This document shows, piece after piece, positions 57,512 through 64,000 of a stretch of DNA of 64,000 bases (position 1 is its first letter; each line of letters opens with the position of its first letter). The stretch is taken from positions 1-64,000 of the forward strand of contig JACPVI010000045.1 in the NCBI GenBank assembly GCA_016191815.1. The letters run 5' to 3'. Source of the DNA: Myxococcales bacterium. GTDB taxonomy: Bacteria; Myxococcota; Myxococcia; Myxococcales; Myxococcaceae. Both the position numbers and the translations under genes were made by a program. The notes beneath the pieces were generated by a model. That model was not told the origin of the DNA. It did not search any database and saw only the letters and a list, made by a program, of their open reading frames with translations.

Positions 57512-58842
57512 GGCCCGATGAGGAGAAAGGCGGCGCAGTAGAAGAACCCCGAGGCCGCGACCGTGGCCGGGAGCGATCGCCAACCCTCTCGCCTCGCCGC
57601 GACCATGGCGAGCGCCGCTGCCGAGGCAAGCCAGAACCAGCCGCGGAAGAAGAGCCCGTCACGGCAGGTCTCCTGCGCCCAGCGAAAGAAGCGATGGAGC
57701 AAGGTGTGGTCTCTCACCCGGAAGCCCCAGGGGTTGGGATCGTCCCCGACGTGGAATGGATAGAAGACGCCCTCGGTATCGGCCCCGAGCAGCCGTCGAA
57801 ACAGCCGCAGCCGGTTTCGCGCGTAGATCAGCGGGTGAGAGGCGACCCCCGACGCCCACTCGGAGTACAGCTCCCGGCGGCGCGTGCCCAGGCCGTGGAA
57901 GTCCAACGTCTTCAGCTCGGAGTGGAAGAAGAGGGGAATGAGGACGTGGGGGTGGTAGACCTGCTCCAGCTCCTCGGAGGACAGCTCGCGGCCGATGATG
58001 GAGCCGGCGAGCAGGTCCTTGCGCTCCACGTATAGGCCCGCGAGATCGTGCGCGGGGATCTGGCAGGACATGCACACGTACTGCGGCCGGAAGAGCCAGT
58101 TGACGCCCGAGGGGACGAGGGCGACCAGCGCGCCGGAGGCGGCGATCGCCGCGAGCCTCCTCCACCCGACCAGACGGACTCGCAACCAAGCTCCAGCTCC
58201 GGTCGGCGCGAGACGGTCGTCCCGGTTCCGCCGAGCCTCGCCCAGCCCGGGCTGGTCCCCGTTCCGCGCGCTGGGCCCGAGCGAAGCCGGGGGGCCTATC
58301 GCCCACTGCGCGAGCTGCGCTCCGGCGGCCAGCGCCAGCGGCAGGGCGGCGATGAGCCCGTTGTAGCGAGCGAGGCAAGCGACCGCGAGCGCGAGGAGGG
58401 CAAGTGCGGGGCTTCGCCGATCCACCGCCGCCACCGCCCCCAGCAGCGCGGCGGCCATCATCACGTCCTTCCAGAGCGTCACCGCCAGCGACCACACCGG
58501 CGGAAGCGCGAGGAAGAGCAACAGCGCAGCCAGCACCCCGGGGCGCCGATCCTCCGGAGCCCTGAGCGCGAGCAGCAGCATCCCTCCTCCCAGCGCCGCG
58601 AGCTGCGCGAGCAAGACCGGCCACAGCGAGCCCGAAGCACGCCCGGAGAGCCCGTACAGCCACGAGACGAACGGCGGGTACAGCTCCGAGTACTGCCCGC
58701 CGAGGCCCTGGGCGTATTGCCCCAGCGAGTCGCTGGACATCACCCCCGGGAAGAAGGCGATGAAGAGCAGAGCCGCCCACGCCAGCGTGGCGGCCAGGGC
58801 GATCCAGCGGAAGCCGCTCCGCCGGAGGAGCGCTCCTGCCAC
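57409..58842 (-). CDS. Polytopic membrane protein, GT-C-like
   Basis: 477 residues starting at GTG 58842, 1 bp after the methyltransferase stop. About ten hydrophobic segments. The first periplasmic loop 'FFPGVMSSDSLGQYAQGLGG' and 'SELYPPFVSWLYGLSG' resembles DUF6020/GT39-like membrane transferases; the acidic residue in the loop would be catalytic. 'TLWKDVMMAAALLG' is also typical of that group. A lipid-linked sugar or aminoarabinose-type transferase is likely; the substrate is unknown. Its last 34 codons are duplicated at 54838-54940. Confidence 0.75.
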   Translation of the reverse strand: MAGALLRRSGFRWIALAATLAWAALLFIAFFPGVMSSDSLGQYAQGLGGQYSELYPPFVSWLYGLSGRASGSLWPVLLAQLAALGGGMLLLALRAPEDRRPGVLAALLLFLALPPVWSLAVTLWKDVMMAAALLGAVAAVDRRSPALALLALAVACLARYNGLIAALPLALAAGAQLAQWAIGPPASLGPSARNGDQPGLGEARRNRDDRLAPTGAGAWLRVRLVGWRRLAAIAASGALVALVPSGVNWLFRPQYVCMSCQIPAHDLAGLYVERKDLLAGSIIGRELSSEELEQVYHPHVLIPLFFHSELKTLDFHGLGTRRRELYSEWASGVASHPLIYARNRLRLFRRLLGADTEGVFYPFHVGDDPNPWGFRVRDHTLLHRFFRWAQETCRDGLFFRGWFWLASAAALAMVAARREGWRSLPATVAASGFFYCAAFLLIGPAGDFRYHCWTMVSVCASLLLLLRGSERSTAERG

Positions 58843-58843
58843 C

Positions 58844-60082
58844 TCAGACGACCTCGACCTTCGGCACCGGCAAGATGAAGCGCCCTCCCGCCGCGCGCCA
58901 GGCCTTCTCCTTCTCGAGGATCTCGTCCTTGTGGTTCCAGGCGAAGAGCAACGCGTAGTCGGGCCGGTCGTGCCGGAAGTGCTCCGGGCTCAGGATGGGA
59001 ATGTGCATACCGGGGCTGTAGAGGCCCTGCTTGGCCGGAGTGGCGTCCGCCAGGTATTCCAGCTCGTGGGGCCCAAGCTCGCAGTAGTTGAGCAAGACGT
59101 TCCCCTTCGCCGGCGCGGTGTAGCCCACCACCCGCTTGCCCTTGGCCCTGAGCTCGCGCACCAGCCGGCGGATGTCCTCCCTCAGGCCGGCCACCTTTTG
59201 CGCGAAGTCGTCCAGGCGCGCGCGGTCGGCCACGCCGGCCTGCCGCTCCTGCTCCAGGTGGCGCGGCACCGACTCGTCGACGGGCTCGCCGCCCGCCCCC
59301 CGCCGGCGCCAGAACACCCGGAGGCTGCCGCCGTGCACCGGCTGGTCCTGCACCTCGAACACCTCGAAGCCGAACCGGTTGGCCAGCGACTCGAGCGCCC
59401 GAACCCCGAAGTAGGAGAGATGCTCGTGGTAGACGGTGTCGAATTCCAGGTGCTCGAGGAACGGCACCACGTAGGGCGCTTCCATCACGAAGACGCCGCG
59501 CTCATCGAGCACCTGGTCGAGCCCCCGCATCACCTGGTCCAGGTCATCGATGTGCGCCACCACGTTGTTGGCGATCACCACCGAGGCCGGCCCCTCCTGC
59601 TTGCGGATCTGCTTCGAGAGGCCCTCGGTGAAGAAATCGGCGATCGTGGGCACCCCGCGGGAGCGCGCCACCTCCGCCACGTTGCGGGCCGGGTCCACTC
59701 CCAGCACCCGGAGCGGCCTTCCGAGCAGGGTGCGCAAGAGGATGCCGTCGTTGGAGCCGACCTCCACCACCAGCCCGCCCGGCGGCACGAAGCGCTCGGC
59801 GAGCTGCGCGGCGTACGCGGCGAAGTGCTTCGCCATCGCCTGCGACACCGAGGAGAAATAGAGGTAGTTGCGGAACAGCACCTCCGGGGAGACCACGTGG
59901 GTGGTCTGGATGAGCGAGCACCCCTCGCAGTGCGAGAGCGCCAGGGGGTACTTGGCTTCGGGGAGATCGATCTCCTCCGCGCGCAAGAGGGCGTTGGCGG
60001 GCGGCTGCTCGCCGAGGTCGAGGAACTGCCGGAGCTCGGCGCCGCCGCAGACCCTGCAGTATTTTCGCTCGCGAACGGTCAT
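58844..60082 (-). CDS. Sugar C-methyltransferase (zinc-finger Methyltransf_13/14 type)
   Basis: 412 residues. The N-terminal zinc-binding 'CRVCGGAELRQFLDLGEQPP' and 'LSHCEGCSLIQ' precede a SAM domain with 'VVEVGSNDGILLRTL' and 'NNVVAHIDDL'. 'DTVYHEHLSYFG' contains the His-Glu-His of the TylC3/TcaB9-like sugar C3-methyltransferases. The C-terminal 'VVGYTAPAKGNVLLNY' domain is also typical. The enzyme probably acts on a dTDP-4-keto-6-deoxyhexose made by RfbB, giving a branched sugar. It is coupled to the downstream membrane transferase gene. Confidence 0.93.
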   Translation of the reverse strand: MTVRERKYCRVCGGAELRQFLDLGEQPPANALLRAEEIDLPEAKYPLALSHCEGCSLIQTTHVVSPEVLFRNYLYFSSVSQAMAKHFAAYAAQLAERFVPPGGLVVEVGSNDGILLRTLLGRPLRVLGVDPARNVAEVARSRGVPTIADFFTEGLSKQIRKQEGPASVVIANNVVAHIDDLDQVMRGLDQVLDERGVFVMEAPYVVPFLEHLEFDTVYHEHLSYFGVRALESLANRFGFEVFEVQDQPVHGGSLRVFWRRRGAGGEPVDESVPRHLEQERQAGVADRARLDDFAQKVAGLREDIRRLVRELRAKGKRVVGYTAPAKGNVLLNYCELGPHELEYLADATPAKQGLYSPGMHIPILSPEHFRHDRPDYALLFAWNHKDEILEKEKAWRAAGGRFILPVPKVEVV

Positions 60083-60113
60083 GGCTGCCTTCTTCCGGGT
60101 CGGGTCTTCCTTG

Positions 60114-60962
60114 TCAAGGCGCCTTCGCCCCGAGCCAATCGGCCAGGGCCTGCTTCCAAGGTCGCATGCAGTACAGCCCCAGCCGCTCGAGGGCCTGGTG
60201 GGCGAGCACGGTGTAACGCGGCCGGGGGGTGGGAGAGCCGTACTCTTCGGTGGAGACCGGAGTCACCTTCGCCTCCAGGCCGGCGAGCCTCAAGCCCTCA
60301 CGGGCCGCCTCGCACCACGAGGTCTCGCCCGAGCAGGTGGCGTGGTACAGCCCGCACGGGGCGCGGTCGATGAGGAGGACGAGCTGCGCGGCCAGCTCGC
60401 GCGTCCAGGTGGGACCGACGAATTGATCGTTGACCACTCGCAGCGGGAGGCCGCTCTTGGCCCGGCCGAAGATGGCCGCGAAGAAGTTGGGGCCGTCGCC
60501 GTACAGCTCCCCGGTGCGGGCGATGGTCCAGCGCCCGCCGGCACCTCGCACCTCCTCCTCGCCCGCGAGCTTCGAGCGCGCGTAGACGCCCAGCGGCCCG
60601 GTGGGGTCGGTCTCGAGGTAGGGCGCGCCCTTCTTGCCGTCAAAGACGTAGTCGGTGGAGAGGTGCAGGAGCAGAACGTCCGCCTTCGCGCAGGCCCGCG
60701 CCACATTGCCGGCGCCCGCCGCGTTCACCGCGAAGGCCGCGGCTTCGTCCTGCTCGGCCCGGTCCACCTGGGTGTAGGCGGCGCAGTTGGCGACCAGGTC
60801 GGGCTTGGAGCGGGAGAGCTGCCGCTCCAAGGACGGCGGACGGGTGATGTCGCACTCCTCGATGTCGGCCGAGTCGACCTCCCAGCCGCCGCGGACCAAG
60901 GCCGGCACCAGCTCGCGCGCGAGCATCCCTTTCCCGCCGATCACCAGCGCCCGCCGGCTCAC
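60114..60962 (-). CDS. rfbD: dTDP-4-dehydrorhamnose reductase
   Basis: 282 residues from GTG 60962, whose GTGA overlaps the stop of the upstream methyltransferase. NADPH motif 'VIGGKGMLARELV', 'NCAAYTQVDRAEQD', 'STDYVFDGKKG' and 'YARSKLAGEE' (Tyr-x3-Lys), then 'RTGELYGDG'. Last step of dTDP-L-rhamnose synthesis, completing the rfbBACD set in the window. The longer frame to 61904 is a shadow of the methyltransferase gene. Confidence 0.95.
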   Translation of the reverse strand: MSRRALVIGGKGMLARELVPALVRGGWEVDSADIEECDITRPPSLERQLSRSKPDLVANCAAYTQVDRAEQDEAAAFAVNAAGAGNVARACAKADVLLLHLSTDYVFDGKKGAPYLETDPTGPLGVYARSKLAGEEEVRGAGGRWTIARTGELYGDGPNFFAAIFGRAKSGLPLRVVNDQFVGPTWTRELAAQLVLLIDRAPCGLYHATCSGETSWCEAAREGLRLAGLEAKVTPVSTEEYGSPTPRPRYTVLAHQALERLGLYCMRPWKQALADWLGAKAP

Positions 60963-61882
60963 GACGCCGCTCTCGGTCTGGACGCCATGATCAGCATTCC
61001 CCCGCGGCCTGCCGCGGCCGAGGCCGGCACCAGCGGGAGGGAGAAGGCGACCAGCGCGCTCCCGAGCAGGTAACTCGCGGACACCTGTGCCGCACCCGCG
61101 GGGCTCTTGCGACCGGTGAGACGGTAGAAGAACACGTTTGGATCCGGCAGCACCGCGTTGAGCGCGCTCTGGGCCCAGCCGAACAGGTCCAGCTCGATCT
61201 CCTGGTGCCACCTCCGGACGACCTCGAGGCCCGCCCCATCGAGCAGGCAGGTCAGCGAGCGGTCGCCGAAGTGGTAAAGGTGGCGAGGGACATCGAGGTG
61301 GAACCACCGCGGGCCGAAGAGGCGCGCCTGGAGCCCTTGCGCATCGGGCACCGCCACGAACAGCGCGCCATCCGGGGAAAGCAGCCGCGCCGCCCGCTCG
61401 ATGACTCCGCGGGGATCTCTCATGTGCTCGAGGCTGTGCCAAAGAGTGATGCAGCCGAACGGCCCGGCGCCTGCCACCTCGTCGACGGTTTCTGCGACCT
61501 CCAGACCGCCGCCGCGGGCGATGGAGGGGTTCATCTCGGTCCCCATCACCCCCCAACCCTTCTCCCGGGCGGCGAGCAGGAAGGTGCCGTCGCCGCAACC
61601 GAGGTCGAGGAGCTTTCTCCCGCGGGCGCCGCCGGTGAGGGACTCGACCCAGCGCAGCCGCCTTTGGGCGCAGAAGGAGGCGGTGAAGCCGTGCCGGCCG
61701 CCGTGGTACGCCGCTCCGTAGTAGCGCGAGAGGTCTTCCGGCTGGGGGCTGGTGTGCCCCAGGCCGCACTGCTGGCAGGCGAGTACGGAGAAGCGCTCGC
61801 GGGTCTGGGGATCCTCGACCTCCGGGTAGCGGGGGGAGAGGGCTCCGCCGCAGCCGCGGCAAGCTGTCTGGTTGGGCTCCAT
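60959..61882 (-). CDS. Class I SAM-dependent methyltransferase
   Basis: 307 residues. An N-terminal CxxC pair set ('CRGCGGALSPRYP', 'ACQQCGLGHTSPQP') is followed by the SAM domain: 'LLDLGCGDGTFLLAA', 'GTEMNPSIA' and 'ITLWHSLEHMRDPRGVI'. A C-terminal amphipathic region ('YLLGSALVAFSLPLVPASAA') suggests membrane association. This is a Methyltransf_23-type enzyme frequent in polysaccharide clusters; the acceptor is unknown. It might cap the chain end read by Wzt-C. Confidence 0.9.
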   Translation of the reverse strand: MEPNQTACRGCGGALSPRYPEVEDPQTRERFSVLACQQCGLGHTSPQPEDLSRYYGAAYHGGRHGFTASFCAQRRLRWVESLTGGARGRKLLDLGCGDGTFLLAAREKGWGVMGTEMNPSIARGGGLEVAETVDEVAGAGPFGCITLWHSLEHMRDPRGVIERAARLLSPDGALFVAVPDAQGLQARLFGPRWFHLDVPRHLYHFGDRSLTCLLDGAGLEVVRRWHQEIELDLFGWAQSALNAVLPDPNVFFYRLTGRKSPAGAAQVSASYLLGSALVAFSLPLVPASAAAGRGGMLIMASRPRAAS

Positions 61883-61932
61883 CGCTCGTCCTGCTTGTCC
61901 TCAAAGCACGCGTCGGCTATGGCGTGCCGGCC

Positions 61933-62664
61933 ATGAAGCCCGTCGTGCTGATGCTTGCGTACAACGCCGAGCGGACCCTTGCCAAGACATTCGCGGCCCT
62001 TCCCGATCGGCTGAAGCCACACGTGATCGTGGGCGACGACTTCAGCTCCGACCGCACCGCGGAGGTTGCCAAGGAATTGGGCATCCGGGTGGTCCGCCAC
62101 GAGCAGAACCTGAATTACGGCGGGAACCTCAAGCGGCTGTTCAAGGTATTCCTGGAAGAAGGCGGCGACGTGGCGATCGAGATCCACGCCGACTACCAGT
62201 ACGAGCCGGCGCTGGCGGACCTGATGATCGAATACATCTCGCGCGGCTTTTACGACGTGATTCAGGGCAATCGCATCCGCACCCGCGACGAGGCTCTGGC
62301 CGGCGGGATGCCGCTCTACCGGTGGCTGGGGAACCGGACGCTCACGCTGTTCGAGAACCTGTGGTTCGGCACCGCCTTCGGGGAGTGGCACAGCGGGATG
62401 CGCGCCTACTCCCGGGAGGTGATCGCGGCGCTACCCTTCGACACCTACGCGGACACCCACGCCTTCGCCAGCGACATCCTGATGGACTGCGTGGCCCGAG
62501 GGTTCAGGGTGGCGGAGGTGCCCTGTCCGGTGAGGTACGAGCCGGACAGCTCTTCGGTGAACGTGCCCAACCTGTTCCGTTACACGTTCAAGACGGTGCG
62601 CTCGGCGTTCCGGCACCCGCCGTGGCGGAGGCAGAAGCCCAAGGTGTGGAGGCCCGACCAGTAG
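61933..62664 (+). CDS. GT2-family glycosyltransferase (dolichyl-phosphate-sugar synthase type)
   Basis: 243 residues from ATG 61933; a GTG at 61924 adds three residues. 'VLMLAYNAERTLAKTFAALP', 'VGDDFSSDRTAEVAKELGI', 'NLNYGGNLKRLF', 'EIHADYQYEPALADLM' (metal-binding Asp) and 'TAFGEWHSGMRAYSREVI'. No C-terminal membrane anchor. It would make a polyprenyl-phosphate sugar, the donor for the GT-C membrane enzyme that follows 2 bp later. Confidence 0.92.
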   Translation: MKPVVLMLAYNAERTLAKTFAALPDRLKPHVIVGDDFSSDRTAEVAKELGIRVVRHEQNLNYGGNLKRLFKVFLEEGGDVAIEIHADYQYEPALADLMIEYISRGFYDVIQGNRIRTRDEALAGGMPLYRWLGNRTLTLFENLWFGTAFGEWHSGMRAYSREVIAALPFDTYADTHAFASDILMDCVARGFRVAEVPCPVRYEPDSSSVNVPNLFRYTFKTVRSAFRHPPWRRQKPKVWRPDQ

Positions 62665-62666
62665 GG

Positions 62667-64000
62667 ATGGGCCCCACGCACCGAGACCTGTACGTCGCTC
62701 CCTGGCGGCGGCTCGACTGGGCGTGCGTGGCGCTGATCCTCGGCTGGGGCGTGGCCTGGCTCTCGCCGAACCTGGGGCACCCTTCCATTCACAACTGGGA
62801 CGAGGCGCTGCACCAGGTGGTGACGCGGGGGGTTTACGACAGCTTCTTCTACCCGCACATGTACGCGGACCCGCTGTACCCCACTCACCCGGAGCAGTGG
62901 TGGTACGCGGACGTGTGGCTGCTCAAGCCGGCGGGGCCGTTCTGGTTCGGCGCGGCGCTGATGCACCTCATCGGGGTGACTCCGCTGGCGCTGAGGATCG
63001 GTTCGCTCCTCGGGGAGCTGGGGGCGGCGGTGGCTCTGTGCCTGATGGTCCGCGGCGTGGCCGGGAGGCTGTGGGCGACCATCGGCGCGCTCGGCTTTCT
63101 CGCTCTGCCGTTCGGGTGGATCCTGACTCAGGGGCACATGTTCGGCGACGCGACGGACTGCACGCTGGTGGGCTGGGTGACGGTGTCGATGGCGATGCTG
63201 CTCTGGTCGGTGGAGAAACAGTCTTGGAGGTGGGCGGCGGCGGCGGGGGCGGCGGCGGGCGCAGCGTATCTGTGCAAGACGCTGTTGGCGCTGGCGCCGC
63301 TCGGGGTGGCGGGGGTGATGTGGCTTCTCGGGGTGGTGCGCTTTTGCGCGGGGCCGCGGCTGAAATCGGTGGCGGCGATGTTCGGCGCGGCGGTCTTGGT
63401 GGCCGCGCCCTGGAACCTGTACGCCGCCTGGAAGTGGCCGGCGGTGTATTTCGCGGGATCGAAGTTGGCGTTTGGCCACATCCTCCAGGGCTCGGGGGCG
63501 GACGTGGGGCCGTGGGCGCGGCCGTTCGATGCGATCTTCAACGAGGTGAACGCCACCGAGCTGCGGCCGATCCCGGTGGCGGTGGGGGTGCTGGTGTTGG
63601 GCTGGCTCCTCTACCGCGCGCTCCGGCGCCGGGAGTTCGTGGTGGTGGGGCTCGCCCTGTGGCTCGGGTCCACCTGGGTGATGCACTCCATCGTGAGCGT
63701 GAAGGCGCCGGCGCACGTGTGGAACGCGGTGCCGGCGGTGTTCGCCGGGCTGGCGATCATCGGGGTGGACGTCTGGAGGTCGGGTCCGCTGGGGGCGGCG
63801 GCGGTGGCGGCGTTCGCGAGCGGCTGGGCGATCGGAGCGGTTCCGGGCCTGGGCCGCGTGCGCGAGTGGCTTCCGTCGTCGTTCGACCAGACGCGGAGGC
63901 TGCCGGGGCTGGCGGAGGGGGCGGTGCTGATCGCGGCTGCGGTGGTGGTCGGGCTGTTATTGGGCCTCAGGCGGCGTGGGCGGGCGGTGGTGGTGCCGGT
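62667..64000 (+). CDS. GT39/ArnT-like polytopic glycosyltransferase (partial; continues beyond right edge)
   Basis: The frame is open from ATG 62667 to the window end, about 444 residues. The first periplasmic loop has 'HPSIHNWDEALHQVVTRGVY', whose Asp-Glu is the GT-C catalytic acid; 'PEQWWYADVWLLKPAGPFWF' follows, as in GT39 enzymes. At least nine hydrophobic segments follow. The 2-bp gap to the upstream GT2 gene indicates one transcript: the GT2 product supplies the lipid-phosphate sugar used here on the periplasmic face. Confidence 0.85.
   Translation, partial: MGPTHRDLYVAPWRRLDWACVALILGWGVAWLSPNLGHPSIHNWDEALHQVVTRGVYDSFFYPHMYADPLYPTHPEQWWYADVWLLKPAGPFWFGAALMHLIGVTPLALRIGSLLGELGAAVALCLMVRGVAGRLWATIGALGFLALPFGWILTQGHMFGDATDCTLVGWVTVSMAMLLWSVEKQSWRWAAAAGAAAGAAYLCKTLLALAPLGVAGVMWLLGVVRFCAGPRLKSVAAMFGAAVLVAAPWNLYAAWKWPAVYFAGSKLAFGHILQGSGADVGPWARPFDAIFNEVNATELRPIPVAVGVLVLGWLLYRALRRREFVVVGLALWLGSTWVMHSIVSVKAPAHVWNAVPAVFAGLAIIGVDVWRSGPLGAAAVAAFASGWAIGAVPGLGRVREWLPSSFDQTRRLPGLAEGAVLIAAAVVVGLLLGLRRRGRAVVVP

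Overview
The window is high-GC bacterial DNA (about two-thirds G+C by eye), most likely from Myxococcota or a close deltaproteobacterial relative. The clues are secreted proteins with Asp-Ala-Gly / Asp-Gly-Gly linkers (positions 1-350 and about 56690-56830), a membrane-anchored Ser/Thr kinase with a non-canonical catalytic loop, an FHA-GGDEF protein and densely packed genes on both strands. No species is claimed.

Left part (1-30 kb). A very large cell-surface protein leaves the window at the left edge and follows an outer-membrane barrel gene. Next come an SRAP/YedK abasic-site protein and a minus-strand respiratory operon: Rieske protein, b6-type cytochrome b, a subunit-IV-like protein and a 1184-residue octaheme cytochrome c. 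Together these look like a menaquinol:cytochrome c oxidoreductase. Near it are heme A biosynthesis genes (ctaA, ctaB) and two paralogous secreted cupredoxin-like proteins. Then follow a TPR protein, an Mrr-like membrane protein, tRNA-Ala(CGC), a kinase, a family III CoA-transferase, a small zinc-ribbon protein, a 1022-residue repeat protein with a lectin-like tail, a 5'-nucleotidase lipoprotein, a GT22 mannosyltransferase and a diguanylate cyclase.

Right part (30-64 kb). This is a cell-surface polysaccharide (O-antigen type) cluster. It has the Wzm/Wzt ABC exporter, at least eight glycosyltransferase genes (several with two fused catalytic domains), three methyltransferase domains, three or four polytopic GT-C-like membrane proteins, the complete dTDP-L-rhamnose pathway (rfbB, rfbA, rfbC, rfbD, scattered over 12 kb) and a WbpB/WbpE/WbpD-like trio for a 2,3-diamino-uronic acid sugar.

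The most unusual feature is how foreign cargo sits in this cluster. A toxin-antitoxin module (31.6-32.3 kb) is bracketed by 130-bp direct repeats (125/130 identical). These repeats duplicate the 5' end of a glycosyltransferase gene, and the truncated copy reads in frame into the antitoxin. About 22 kb away, a 2.4-kb segment with a beta-propeller lipoprotein is bracketed by 162-bp direct repeats (154/162). These repeats duplicate the overlapping 3' ends of rfbC and a membrane-protein gene. In both cases every host gene stays intact. This suggests insertion by single-crossover homologous recombination, or an equivalent process that regenerates the target. The cluster also holds a VapBC module, an AAA_14/DUF4143 ATPase and REP-like elements, one pair of which forms the linker of a double glycosyltransferase.
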